Assembly (NCBI RefSeq): GCF_003590775.1
Contig: NZ_QYUM01000002.1
Span: 310,001-374,000, forward strand
Origin: Sphingomonas cavernae
GTDB lineage: Bacteria > Pseudomonadota > Alphaproteobacteria > Sphingomonadales > Sphingomonadaceae
Reading direction: 5' to 3'
Length of the DNA: 64,000 nt
Position numbers and translations under genes: made by a program. A model generated the notes under the pieces. That model was not told the DNA's origin, did not search any database, and saw only the letters and a program-made list of their open reading frames with translations. This document shows positions 44,601 through 52,516 of the stretch, in pieces. Positions within the stretch are counted from its first letter, which is position 1; every line of letters begins with the position of its first letter.

Positions 44601-45312
44601 TCGCGATGCGTCAAACGGGCTTGGCGGCGTGCTCCAACTCACTTCCGACGACATCATCGCCGCATCGCTTCAGGCGATCGCGGATGTCGGCGCGGCGAGC
44701 ACGACCGACGCGATCGACGACCGGCTCGGCCGCAACGACGGCGCCGTCAGCGACGATGGCTATCTCAGCGCCAACCGGATCGAGGTGAACGTGCTGGGTG
44801 GCTTCTATGTCCAGAATTCGGGCGCGAGCGACGATTTCGCGGATCGACGCGGCTTTACCGTGGGCACGGGCGGAATCGACATCACGACCGGGAGCGCCGC
44901 AACGCGGATCGTGATCAACGGTCAGCAAAGCGATGGTGCGGGTGATTTCGTCGCGGGCGCCGACATGATCGATCTGGTCAACATCAACGGCCAGACCGGC
45001 CTTGCCGTCACTGGCATCGACCGCCGGTCGACGATCAACGGCTGCCTGATCGCCAACCCCATATGCTCGGGCTTCGTCGTACCCGACGCGCTGCTCAGCC
45101 GCGAAGTCTTCGAGTCCCCCGTCGATCCTGAAAGCGCGGACGAGGCGCTGCAGCAGCTCTTCCCGCTGACGCTGATCGAGTTGAAGGAGTTCGAACCCTT
45201 CGGCTTCGAACCGCTGATCGACGAGCCCGTCACCGGCGCGGGCAACGATGACCTTTGGCTTCCCGGATGCGATCCGTCGATCGAACAGTGCGCGGCGCCA
45301 CCGCAGCAGTGA
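38698..45312 (+). CDS. Two-partner secretion exoprotein (TpsA, filamentous haemagglutinin-like), 2204 aa
   Basis: A cleavable signal (CAIGLALVALARAPQAHAQA) is followed by a TPS domain (residues about 42-300). There WFYSPGGIAIGANATFDVGSLLLSTLDV takes the place of the usual NPNGI motif. Residues about 550-1150 are extremely Gly-rich with GGxGGxGGxG runs (for example GGNGGDGSDPGNSGGTGG), then a long beta-helix of repeating 20-30 residue units with N-I-S-A-x-G patterns. A short acidic C-terminus contains two cysteines (LPGCDPSIEQCAAPPQQ). AAGGG before ATG 38698 supports this start; ATG 38665 overlapping the transporter stop is the alternative. Probably a surface adhesin. Confidence 0.9.
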   Translation: MLQPQTTTRPHTRRLEHPLLASCAIGLALVALARAPQAHAQAFNGTVINQTGANVTTATAGRTDIQVTASRAVIDWAPTPTPGPGPIEFQAAARPAVPTDGAYFRGSGDFTILNRILPTGPDAGRAIALNGRVVSEIQFGSGPITTGGNVWFYSPGGIAIGANATFDVGSLLLSTLDVADADFLDANDNNYNFGFDPATIIGTSAVTIASGATINALNENSYVAMIAPRVVQGGNVNVNGTATYVAAEQTTINMAGGLFAIDITTGTTDANGIVHTGTTTGPGSLGGGDTHTVTLMAVPKNSAITMLVGGDLGYGAAGAGIINGTVELYAGYDLPDGSSPTADNGGFASDIVMSGGIDLSSDLTARASRDVSLVANSSGTAVSTGNVTLLADRNAIVTANALMTIAGGLSVVGNNAGLGGIARVAVGSDGASTGAFSVANDLEIDASVFGLGGSSSITAGTAEFLIDAGSASVGLSTFVEADAFTGPTDNDAIGGTARVAVTGGSVNLGDLTLSADARGSAIMFGTGAGTGGLAEIVQSGGTFTAASLRASANGNGGDHEMAPPGGGGVAGTGTGGIARVNSIGGTLRTGSIDLEAEGIGGFGAFSDANTASAGGAALGGTARLSITGGAVITDSVTIAASASGGRGGSSFEGAGAVGGAGVGGIAELIVSGGQLRPTDITMPMGAIRIDADGNGGNGGSTLVAGTPANGGVGLGGTARFSFTNFGFLIADNAEIWARGRGGRGGEFGYGAGQGADGGDGFGGGAFLDLAAGLTLGSLVIDASGFGGDGGFAQIGGAGGDGYGGISTNGGGANLDHSFGTLAVATVDVLSNGAGGAGGFSFDGRGGDGGSGTGGDTRVRVDSSQAFFTASDLVSSVAPEFRFTANGVGGAANYGNTASGPGAAGGDGGNGTGGTVSFDVLNGARLRAAGVMQISAEGIAADGALGAFGTTGGIGGAGGDAFGGTALVTIDGGIVDAIAPPAWTVSAAATGGAGGNGGDGSDPGNSGGTGGNGGTARAGNASFTANNADLSLSPSAMTVDAVGTGGNGGVGGNGVAAGNGGDGFGGIARFANADNGVAPVTPRNVGDVVLGSGGNGGLAGGAASGQGFAGRVEIANAPSSASGSINLASLDISNNGIVSAGSGVSVTSSGGALTVTNGASIDTDGSVAFSFSGNGRLSVGGTLLTTARGDISITHSGQPATPVDSISAASLRFSTPGNFNADAGSVLRSTSSILISANGNISAGNLFALNRISAYAGGNLSLGNAGVTAVVSPPFGGAPTNGVIDLLAGYGSNGFVPANLTLTGNISATGHISAQAGGDIVVASGANVISDNRITFRSGDDILVRAGALVRAAANPLPESGYGVSGPLDEPALLDFNAGAIAVTPTVPGNVAAIIVDGTIGAPDRAVTLTAGAIQADANAISSKNFYASLLGVPATGSPADNDGGQLRADCVAGNICLGALGASNIVRIGPESGSVDVPNRISLAGNIAGGDIVIRARDGIAFNGPAAINATDRLFVAVLNGDLTGSGGFTLSGDDIVNVYAGGNIVAPQGSIAAAGDLGLFAGGNLSLGTIDTGGLLRQIDADGAVTRPDGLTVAGSIAIANQFAVRGGDARLDAGSGIDVANALVGDGSDIAFTTTSGTVRLGAAGQPGLGNPANIALSGGTVALGALAASGDVTLNATGAVNGTDIDAGGALTVNAGGGTSFATLGAANGITIQSGGAVVVSTDITSPGAIRVTGTSLSLSALGDLTVADGQASAGNLSFNAGGALNAIVTRASGSIALGAGTNLAVGGADAGGNFTATAQGRTDFTGIVAANSVTVSSNDIGIGAGGQLGVIGRTATVSLTNSSAARQTHIGGADTSAGYSLSAIEIGRIFGDSIGVTAPRVATLSPTSVGSSRAPDVIVGAFTLTGRAGGTSGNLGSGALRIITPGKLRVNGAVQLTGLTTTNRFEINATDALEIDAATGMINLRDASNGLGGVLQLTSDDIIAASLQAIADVGAASTTDAIDDRLGRNDGAVSDDGYLSANRIEVNVLGGFYVQNSGASDDFADRRGFTVGTGGIDITTGSAATRIVINGQQSDGAGDFVAGADMIDLVNINGQTGLAVTGIDRRSTINGCLIANPICSGFVVPDALLSREVFESPVDPESADEALQQLFPLTLIELKEFEPFGFEPLIDEPVTGAGNDDLWLPGCDPSIEQCAAPPQQ

Positions 45313-45350
45313 GTTGACGCACGGCGTTTTTGAGGGGATTGGGCTGGCCC

Positions 45351-46835
45351 ATGACCACAGAAGCGCCGCTCGTCCTCTACAACAGTCTCACCCGTTCGGC
45401 CGAGCCCTTCGCGCCGATCCATCCCGGCGAGGCGCGGCTCTATACGTGCGGACCAACGGTCTACAACTTCCAGCATATCGGCAATATGCGCGCCTATGTC
45501 TTCGCCGACACGCTGGGCCGCGCCCTGAGCCATAAGGGCTACAAGCTCACGCACATCATCAACATCACCGATGTCGGGCACCTGACCTCCGATGCCGACG
45601 AGGGCGCGGACAAGATGGAAAAGGCCGCGGCTGCGGCGGGCAAGTCCGCCTGGGACATCGCCAAATTCTACACCCAGGCCTATTGGGCCGACATCGACCG
45701 GCTCAACATCCGCCAGCCCGCCAAATGGTCGATCGCGACCGAATATGTGCCCGCGATGATCGAATTCGCGAAAGAGATCGCGGACAAGCATTGCTACGAG
45801 CTCGACGGCGGCCTCTATTTCGACACTGCGACGGTGCCCGATTATGGCCGCCTTGCACGAAGCGTGAACGATGAGGGCGAAGGCCGCATCGAGGCAGTCG
45901 AGGGCAAACGCCAGCCGCAAGACTTCGCGATCTGGCGCAAGACCCCGACTGGCGAGACGCGCCAGATGGAATGGGACAGCCCATGGGGCCGCGGCGCGCC
46001 CGGCTGGCACCTCGAATGCTCGGTGATGTCGGAGGCGCTGCTGGGTCACCCCTTCGACATTCACACCGGCGGCATCGACCACCGCGAGATCCACCACCCC
46101 AACGAGATTGCGCAGAACCAGGCGCATAGCTGCAACGCCGACAGCGGCGCGCGCATATGGATGCACAACAACTTCCTGATCGACCGCGGCAGCAAGATGT
46201 CCAAGTCGTCTGGCGAATTCCTGCGATTGCAGGTACTCGTCGACCGGGGCTTCCACCCCCTCGCCTTTCGCCTGATGTGCCTCCAGGCGCATTACCGCAG
46301 CGAGCTGGAATTCTCGCTCGAAAATCTGGCGGCGGCGCTGACGCGGCTGAAGCGGCTATTTATCGCCCGAGATCGCCTTAAGGCTCAGGCGGGAATAGAG
46401 CCGGGATCAGCCTTTGCATCGCTTTTTGGCGGCGAATCTTCGGGATGGGAGCCAAGCGCCAAGTTGCAGCCGCACATTGAGCGTTTTGACTCGGCGATTT
46501 CAGACGACCTCAACACTCCAGTTGCCCTAACGGTGCTTGAGGAGGTATTGACGCTCAAAGTCGATCCAAATGAAAGACTTACAGCAGTTGCAGCGATGGA
46601 TAAGGTTCTCGGCCTCAATCTGCTTGCGCTCGACCGCGCTGACCTACGCGTGCACCCCGCCGACGCCCAGATCACAGAGACCGAGATCGCGGAACAGCTT
46701 TCACTCCGAACAGAAGCGCGCGCCAACAAGAACTTCGCCGCGTCCGATGCGATCCGCGATGCGCTGATCGCCAAGGGCGTCGAGGTAATGGACGGCGATC
46801 CGCTCGGCTGGGACTGGGCGGTAACTCTCGACTAG
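45351..46835 (+). CDS. cysS: Cysteinyl-tRNA synthetase, 494 aa
   Basis: Class I synthetase with CGPTVYN (zinc Cys near residue 28), the HIGH signature as QHIGN near residue 40, further zinc ligands in HLECSVMS and GGIDHREIHHPNE, and the KMSKSSG loop near residue 285. The C-terminal anticodon-binding part ends KGVEVMDGDPLGWDW. It charges tRNA-Cys and is essential. ATG 45351 is chosen; GAGGGG lies 13-18 nt upstream. The TAG stop is part of the CTAG target of the IS element that follows directly, so the gene is intact despite the insertion. Confidence 0.97.
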   Translation: MTTEAPLVLYNSLTRSAEPFAPIHPGEARLYTCGPTVYNFQHIGNMRAYVFADTLGRALSHKGYKLTHIINITDVGHLTSDADEGADKMEKAAAAAGKSAWDIAKFYTQAYWADIDRLNIRQPAKWSIATEYVPAMIEFAKEIADKHCYELDGGLYFDTATVPDYGRLARSVNDEGEGRIEAVEGKRQPQDFAIWRKTPTGETRQMEWDSPWGRGAPGWHLECSVMSEALLGHPFDIHTGGIDHREIHHPNEIAQNQAHSCNADSGARIWMHNNFLIDRGSKMSKSSGEFLRLQVLVDRGFHPLAFRLMCLQAHYRSELEFSLENLAAALTRLKRLFIARDRLKAQAGIEPGSAFASLFGGESSGWEPSAKLQPHIERFDSAISDDLNTPVALTVLEEVLTLKVDPNERLTAVAAMDKVLGLNLLALDRADLRVHPADAQITETEIAEQLSLRTEARANKNFAASDAIRDALIAKGVEVMDGDPLGWDWAVTLD

Positions 46836-47613
46836 GCGGCGTGGACGAATTTGATCCAAAGCCGGATGGCAGCGAGATGGACCATGCCGAGGAAACTTGA
46901 GGGCGTTTGATCGTAGCGGGTGGCGACGGCACGATTGATTTTCAGCTTGCCGAACATTCGCTCAATGCCGTTTCGCTGCCTGTAGAGCTGCCGATCGTGC
47001 TCGATCCTTTCTCGGCGATTGGAGCGCGCCGGGATGACAGCCTGTATGCTGCGGCTCGCGAGATCGGCGCGAATGGCGTTGGTGTCGTAGCCTTTGTCGG
47101 CCAGCAGAGCCGCCGGAGCGCGGTCCGGCAGGCGGATCAGCGTGTCATAGGCCGTGCAGTCGGCGGCTTCACCACCAGTCAGGTGGAAGGCGACGGGGCG
47201 TCCTCGGGCATCAGCCAGACAGTGAAGCTTACTGGTGAACCCGCCCCGCGAGCGGCCAAGAGCGCGTCGACAAGTCCCCCTTTTCCGCCCGCTGCCGAGA
47301 CATGGGCGCGAAGGGTGGTGCTGTCGATGCTGTAGTGTCCGGTGTCGGCCATGATCTCGGCAAGCGTCACCGACACGGCCTCCCAGACCCCGGCCTCGCT
47401 CCAACGACGGAACCGCCGGTAGATCGTGTTCCAATTGCCGTATTTTGGCGGGACATCGCGCCAAGCAGTCCCACAGCGCAGCCGCCAGAGTATGCCGTTG
47501 ACTATCGAGAGATTCTGCTCAGGCCTGCGGCCGCGCCCTCGGTTCTCTGGCTCGATCGGCAGCAGACCCTTCAGAACGCGCCATTCTGCTTCGCTCAGAT
47601 CGCCCCGGCTCAA
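46832..47613 (-). CDS. IS5-family transposase made by -1 frameshift, about 260 aa
   Basis: The first frame starts at TTG 47613 (SRGDLSEAEWRVLKGLLP) after GGAGG and holds the N-terminal insertion domain and first catalytic Asp (IDSTTLRAHVS). At the AAAAGGGGG run near 47270-47280 a -1 shift joins the second frame, with the other DDE residues in LLADKGYDTNAI and RNGIERMFGKLK. The summed length (782 nt plus the one-base slip) equals 261 codons. The stop TAG is supplied by the CTAG target site outside the element. The first frame alone would end at 47179 and give a truncated protein that could act as inhibitor. Confidence 0.88.
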
Positions 47614-47680
47614 ACCTGCCTCCAAAAGGCAGCCTTGAATCAACCCACACCGTCCACGTCAACCAATTCGTCCACGCCGC
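46836..47680 (-). mobile_element. IS5-family (IS427-like) insertion sequence, about 845 bp
   Basis: The ends are inverted repeats of at least 16 bp (GCGGCGTGGACGAATT at 46836-46851 and its complement ending at 47680). CTAG flanks both sides (46832-46835 and 47681-47684), as expected for the IS427 group, which targets CTAG and duplicates TA. The exact edge is ambiguous by one base because of the palindrome. The element encodes one transposase in two frames on the minus strand and has well-matched ends, suggesting a fairly recent insertion. Confidence 0.93.
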
Positions 47681-47682
47681 CT

Positions 47683-47810
47683 AGTTCCTCCCCGAGCTTG
47701 TCTCGGGGAGGGGGACCATGCGAAGCATGGTGGAGGGGTTGGCTCCGAGCGTTGCCCCTCCACCGGACTTCGTCCGGTCCCCCTCCCCAAGACAAGCTTG
47801 GGGAGGAACT
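47683..47810. repeat. Large inverted repeat with 35-nt arms
   Basis: Arms 47683-47717 and 47776-47810 match with two mismatches and each contains a small hairpin (CCCCGAGCTTGTCTCGGGG and its counterpart). Inside lie two further hairpins (ACCATGCGAAGCATGGT and CCGGACTTCGTCCGG). This layout of nested stems rich in GGGGAGG is a common spacer repeat in sphingomonad genomes. It starts at the right flank of the IS element and ends 13 nt before the hydroxyacid dehydrogenase gene. It probably served as terminator for cysS before the insertion. Confidence 0.85.
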
Positions 47811-47823
47811 GCTGTGAGGTGCC

Positions 47824-48768
47824 ATGCCCAGGATCAACGCAGTCATCGCGGGTCTCATCCGCCCGCTGATCGAGCCCCACCTGCCCGACGATGTTGAACC
47901 GCACTGGTTCATGACGAAGGACGACGCCTTCGCGCTGGCGCCCAGGGCCGAGATCGGCTGGTTCGACATGTATGACAAGAAGGACGTGGCCGAGGCGATC
48001 ACGCGCGCAACCAGTATGAAATGGCTCAACTCGATCTATGCCGGCGTCGACGGCATGCCGCTGGACCTGCTGGGCGAGCGCGGCGTGACTTTCACCAACG
48101 GCGCCGGCATTAACGCGATCACCATCGCCGAATATGTACTGATGGGCATGCTGACCATCGCCAAAGGCTATCGCGACGTCGTCCGCGCGCAGATGCGCCA
48201 CGAATGGCTGATCGATTCGCCCGGCAAGGTCGAGCTCTATGGATCGAAGGCGCTGCTGCTCGGCTATGGCGCGATCGGCAAGCTGGTGGAGGAGCGGCTG
48301 AAGGCTTTTGCGGTCGAAGTCACCATCGTCCGCCGCACGCCGGGTCCCAACACGCTGACGCCCGACCAGTGGCGCGATCGCCTCGGTGAATTCGACTGGG
48401 TTATTCTCGCCGTGCCCGCAACCGCCGAAACTGAACGCATGATCGGCGCGGCCGAACTCGCGGCGATGAAGTCCGACGCGGTGCTCGTCAATATCGCGCG
48501 CGGCACCGTCGTGGACCAGAACGCGTTGATCGAAGCGCTTTCGGCGAAACGGATCGGCGGCGCCTTTCTGGACGTTACCACCCCCGAACCGCTCCCGCCG
48601 GGCCACCCGCTATGGGGCGTCGAAACCGCGCATATCAGCATGCACCTCTCCGGCCGCGCGCAGTCGCTGATGTTCAAGCGCTCGGCCGAACGATTCCTCG
48701 CCAATCTGCAGCGCTATCGCAGCGGCCAGCCTCTCGAGAATCAGGTCGATCTGACGCTGGGATATTAG
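47824..48768 (+). CDS. D-2-hydroxyacid dehydrogenase, 314 aa
   Basis: The catalytic and cofactor domains of the D-isomer-specific family are present: MKWLNSIYAGVDGMPL, TNGAGINAITIAEYVLMGML, the nucleotide site ALLLGYGAIGKLVEERL, then LVNIARGTVVDQNALIEAL (catalytic Arg) and FLDVTTPEPLPPGHPLW. The usual catalytic His at the end appears as HISMHLSG. The substrate is a small 2-oxoacid or glyoxylate/hydroxypyruvate type; it cannot be fixed. ATG 47824 follows GAGGTG. Alone on its strand between repeat and the peptidase pair. Confidence 0.88.
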   Translation: MPRINAVIAGLIRPLIEPHLPDDVEPHWFMTKDDAFALAPRAEIGWFDMYDKKDVAEAITRATSMKWLNSIYAGVDGMPLDLLGERGVTFTNGAGINAITIAEYVLMGMLTIAKGYRDVVRAQMRHEWLIDSPGKVELYGSKALLLGYGAIGKLVEERLKAFAVEVTIVRRTPGPNTLTPDQWRDRLGEFDWVILAVPATAETERMIGAAELAAMKSDAVLVNIARGTVVDQNALIEALSAKRIGGAFLDVTTPEPLPPGHPLWGVETAHISMHLSGRAQSLMFKRSAERFLANLQRYRSGQPLENQVDLTLGY

Positions 48769-48915
48769 GGGCCCGCCGCTTCGGACCGAACGATCACGTT
48801 CTGACGAGCGTCGAAGCAACTCCTGGTCTCAGCCGCGATGGCATTTTTTCACTGGTTATTCCTACCGCTCGCGCCGGTCCGTGAAGGCGCGTACAAAGCC
48901 GCGGAGGAGGCCGAT

Positions 48916-49224
48916 ATGCAAGAAGACCCTCCGAGCCACCCGCAGATGCGCTTCGAAGCCACGGTCCACGCAAAGGACATGGAAACAGCGCGCGACGCGG
49001 TTGCGAGGCTCGACATCGACCGGATGCCTGATGCGGAGGGCGCGGTGCGCGTTCTCGTTACCGCCGACGAGCTGGCGCGCCTTCTCGGCGAGGGTTGCGA
49101 GGTGCGGTTGACACATGCCCACCCCGTCCAGCCGATCGATCCGTCGCTGATCATGGACGACAAGTCCGCTGAGTCCTGGCTGGAGACCCAGACCAAGGGC
49201 ATCACCCGTCAGGAGAAACCGTGA
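48916..49224 (+). CDS. Small protein partnered with a metallocarboxypeptidase, 102 aa
   Basis: Compact alpha+beta protein: MRFEATVHAKDMETARDAVARLD, GAVRVLVTADELARLLGEGCEVRL, and a tail with ESWLETQTKGI. The beta-alpha-beta order is like the propeptide-type domains that fold against proteases, but I do not recognise a family. GGAGG lies just upstream of ATG 48916; an upstream frame to 48838 is weaker. The stop overlaps the start of the M14 peptidase gene (GTGATG), so both are made together in near-equal amounts. That makes an inhibitor, chaperone or substrate role plausible. Confidence 0.7.
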   Translation: MQEDPPSHPQMRFEATVHAKDMETARDAVARLDIDRMPDAEGAVRVLVTADELARLLGEGCEVRLTHAHPVQPIDPSLIMDDKSAESWLETQTKGITRQEKP

Positions 49225-50675
49225 TGTACCGCACGGCGGCGCAGATCGAGTCCGCGATCAGCATTCTCTCGGCCTGGTTCCCGCAATATTTCACGAGGAT
49301 CCCGCTGCCGAATGCGTCGGTCCTTGGTCGGCCGATCTCCGCGCTTCGTATGCGTGCCGGTGGCGGTGGCGAACGCCGGGGTGTTCTGCTGGTCGGCGGC
49401 ACCCATGCGCGCGAACTCATGAATCCCGACGCGATCATCGAGCTCGCGATCGACCTGCTTCTGAGCCATGCGAACGGCACTGACATCGTCTATGGCGGGC
49501 GCAGGTTCACCGCGAACGACGTGAAGATCATTCTGGAGGCGCAGGACCTGTGGCTGCTGCCATGCCTGAACCCGGACGGCCGCGAGCACGTCATGACGGT
49601 CGACGACCTCTGGCGAAAGAACCGGCGCGACAACCCCAACACGGTGTGCGACGGGGTCGACCTCAACCGCAATTACGATCTGGTGTGGGGCGTGACGCAG
49701 GGGCAGACATCGTGCTCGCCCTGCAGCGAGGTCTTTTGCGGGCCGTCGGCGTTCAGCGAACCCGAAACGCGGAACGTCAAGGTCCTGCTGGACGAACACC
49801 GCATCTGCTGCTTCGCAGACGTGCATTCGTTCTCCGAACTCATCCTCTATCCCTGGGGCCACGCGCCGACCCAGACCACCGATCCGACAAAGCGATTCAC
49901 CACCTTGCCGACGGGCACATGCGCGCCGATCAGCCAGGCGGGGTACCAGGAATATATGGCCCCTCGCGACCTGCAGCGCTTCAAAACTGTGGGCCAGCGA
50001 ATTGTCGATTCGATCAAGGCCGTGCGAGGCCGGGTCTACAAGAGCCAGTCGAGCATCGGGCTCTATCCTACAACGGGCACGGCGGGCGACTACGCCTATA
50101 GCAGGCACATCGCCAACCCGAAGTTGCACAAGACTTACGGCTATACCTTTGAAACGGGACCCTCGACGCCAGACGTGCGGGAATCGTTTCACCCCGCCGA
50201 TCCGACCCTGATCAAGCGCGACGCGAAGGCCGGGATGCTGACGCTGGCGCAGCAATGTGTCTGCGCGATCGAATTGATCGGCCTGAAGTTCCTGGCGCGC
50301 GAACGCGAAGTGTCGGCGCTGCGGACCGTACGCGACGACCTTCTTGCTACCACAGATGCCGGCCGCGGCTGGATCGAGCGGTTCGAACGCGTGCAGCACC
50401 AGTTGCTGGCAGCGGTGCTGGCGGACGACCGTCTCCTCAGGGAGGCGGTGACGTTGCTGGAGCGCGCGGGCGCACTCGTCGAAGACGAACGCGCGACTGC
50501 ATCGGAAGATGACATCGCGCGCGCGCAGTCGATGCTCGGCGAGCTCTCGAAGCGCGAATGGGAAGGCGGGGTGGATGAAGACCTGAAGGCGGTGAGCGCC
50601 GTGCTCTCGGGCATGAGCGGACGCACGTCTCGCGAGGCAATCGAGATGCTCATGTCGGAAAAGAGCGCCGGCTGA
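49221..50675 (+). CDS. M14-family zinc carboxypeptidase, 484 aa
   Basis: The zinc ligands are His62 and Glu65 (GGTHARELMNPD) and His202 (FADVHSFSEL); Arg150 in LNRNYD binds the substrate carboxylate, and Glu311 in YTFETGPS is the general base. All key residues of the family are there. After about residue 330 comes a helical extension of some 150 residues (LIGLKFLAREREV to MLMSEKSAG) that is not part of the catalytic domain. No signal peptide is seen, so it should be cytoplasmic unless exported otherwise. Coupled to the 102-aa gene by overlap. Start GTG 49221 or ATG 49224. Confidence 0.9.
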   Translation: MMYRTAAQIESAISILSAWFPQYFTRIPLPNASVLGRPISALRMRAGGGGERRGVLLVGGTHARELMNPDAIIELAIDLLLSHANGTDIVYGGRRFTANDVKIILEAQDLWLLPCLNPDGREHVMTVDDLWRKNRRDNPNTVCDGVDLNRNYDLVWGVTQGQTSCSPCSEVFCGPSAFSEPETRNVKVLLDEHRICCFADVHSFSELILYPWGHAPTQTTDPTKRFTTLPTGTCAPISQAGYQEYMAPRDLQRFKTVGQRIVDSIKAVRGRVYKSQSSIGLYPTTGTAGDYAYSRHIANPKLHKTYGYTFETGPSTPDVRESFHPADPTLIKRDAKAGMLTLAQQCVCAIELIGLKFLAREREVSALRTVRDDLLATTDAGRGWIERFERVQHQLLAAVLADDRLLREAVTLLERAGALVEDERATASEDDIARAQSMLGELSKREWEGGVDEDLKAVSAVLSGMSGRTSREAIEMLMSEKSAG

Positions 50676-50871
50676 ACGCACCTTCGCCATCATCAGAACC
50701 GCTTGGCGGCACATCGCATCTGCTTGCCTTTTCGGTGTGTGACTCTTTCGGCGAAGCGCGTTAGACCCTTCTTCCGGCGATGAAATCCGGCGTCACGGCG
50801 GCGTCGCCTGACATCGCAGGATCGCGGTGCTGAATGCAATATCGCTGGACCGCGACGGGGGAGAAAGCGGC

Positions 50872-52515
50872 ATGACCAAGGCGTCCGATCTGTTCATCCA
50901 GTGCCTCGAGGAAGAAGGCGTCGAATATGTCTTCGGCGTGCCCGGCGAGGAGAATCTCGACTTTCTCGACAGCCTCTCGCGGTCGGACAAGGTGAAACTG
51001 ATCCTCACGCGGCACGAGCAGGGCGCGGGCTTCATGGCCGCGACCTATGGCCGCCACACGGGCAAGACCGGCGTCTGCCTCGCAACGCTCGGCCCGGGCG
51101 CCACCAACCTCGTGACCGCCGCCGCCTATGGCACGCTCGGCGGGATGCCGATGCTGCTGGTGACGGGCCAGAAGCCGATCAAGAAATCCAAGCAGGGCCG
51201 CTTCCAGATCCTCGACGTCGTCGCGATGATGGGTCCGATCACCAAATACACGCACCAGCTCGCCAGCGCCGACAATATTCCAAGTCGCATTCGCGAGGCG
51301 TTCCGCCTTGCCGAGGAAGAGAAGCCCGGCGCGACGCATCTCGAATTCCCCGAGGACGTCGCCGAAGAAAAGACCGACAGCCGCCCCCTCACCCCCAGCC
51401 TCGCACGTCGCCCCTCGGCCGAGGAAAAGGCGGTGCGCGCCGCGGTAAAGCTGATCGAGCAGGCCAAGGCGCCAGTGCTCGTCATCGGCGCGGGCGCCAA
51501 CCGCAAGATGACCGGCCGGATGCTGCTTCAGTTCGTCGAAAAGACGGGCATCCCCTTCCTCACCACCCAGCTCGGCAAGGGCGTGATCGACGAGACCCAC
51601 CCCAAATTCCTCGGCTGCGCGGCGCTCTCGGCCGGCGATTTCGTCCACAAGGCCATCGAGGCGTCGGACCTGATCATCAATATCGGCCATGATGTGATCG
51701 AGAAGCCGCCCTTCTTCATGAAGAACGGCGGCACCAAGGTGATCCACATCTCGACGCGCACCGCCGAGGTCGACCCCGTCTATTTCCCGCAGGTGGAGGT
51801 GATCGGCGACATCGCCAACGCCATCTGGCAGATGAAGGAGGATATCGTCCCGCAGGGCTGGGGCTGCGAAAAGATGCTCGCGGCGCGCAAGGCCGAAGTC
51901 GCGCACACCGCCGGGCTCGAAAAGGACGAGCGCTTCCCGATCTTCCCGCCCTATCTGGTCCGCAAGATCCGCGAGGCTATGCCCGCCGACGGGATCATCG
52001 CGCTCGACAATGGCGTCTACAAGATCTGGTTCGCGCGCAACTATGCCGCGAGCAAGCAGAACACGGTGTTGCTCGACAATGCGCTCGCGACGATGGGCGC
52101 GGGCCTGCCTTCGGCGATGGCGTCGGCGATGGTCTATCCCGACCGCAAGGTCATGGCGATCTGCGGCGATGGCGGTTTCATGATGAACAGTCAGGAGATG
52201 GAGACCGCGGTCCGTCTGGGGCTCAACATCACCGTACTGATCCTGAATGATGGCAGCTATGGCATGATCCGCTGGAAACAGGCCAATATGGGCTTCAAGG
52301 ACTTCGGCCTGACCTATGGCAATCCCGATTTCGTGAAATACGCCGAGGCGTACGGCGCGCACGGCCACCGCGTCGAAAGCGCCGAGCATCTGCCCAGGCT
52401 GATCAGGGAGTGCCTCGACACGCCCGGCGTCCACCTGATCGACTGCCCCGTCGATTATTCGGACAATGACCGGATACTCAACAACGAGATCAAGGAACTG
52501 AGCGCCAAATTATAA
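50872..52515 (+). CDS. Acetolactate synthase-like thiamine-diphosphate enzyme, 547 aa
   Basis: Three-domain ThDP enzyme: pyrimidine-binding part with the catalytic Glu (LTRHEQGAGFMA), a central domain (IEQAKAPVLVIGAGANRKM), and the pyrophosphate motif GDGGFMMNSQEMETAVRLGL followed by LNDGSYGM. It resembles the catalytic (FAD-independent) acetolactate synthases and related carboligases more than the biosynthetic IlvB, and no small subunit follows. GGGGAG precedes ATG 50872. It is linked to an aldehyde dehydrogenase gene through a 37-nt gap, suggesting joint work on 2-oxoacids and aldehydes. Confidence 0.85.
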   Translation: MTKASDLFIQCLEEEGVEYVFGVPGEENLDFLDSLSRSDKVKLILTRHEQGAGFMAATYGRHTGKTGVCLATLGPGATNLVTAAAYGTLGGMPMLLVTGQKPIKKSKQGRFQILDVVAMMGPITKYTHQLASADNIPSRIREAFRLAEEEKPGATHLEFPEDVAEEKTDSRPLTPSLARRPSAEEKAVRAAVKLIEQAKAPVLVIGAGANRKMTGRMLLQFVEKTGIPFLTTQLGKGVIDETHPKFLGCAALSAGDFVHKAIEASDLIINIGHDVIEKPPFFMKNGGTKVIHISTRTAEVDPVYFPQVEVIGDIANAIWQMKEDIVPQGWGCEKMLAARKAEVAHTAGLEKDERFPIFPPYLVRKIREAMPADGIIALDNGVYKIWFARNYAASKQNTVLLDNALATMGAGLPSAMASAMVYPDRKVMAICGDGGFMMNSQEMETAVRLGLNITVLILNDGSYGMIRWKQANMGFKDFGLTYGNPDFVKYAEAYGAHGHRVESAEHLPRLIRECLDTPGVHLIDCPVDYSDNDRILNNEIKELSAKL

Positions 52516-52516
52516 G

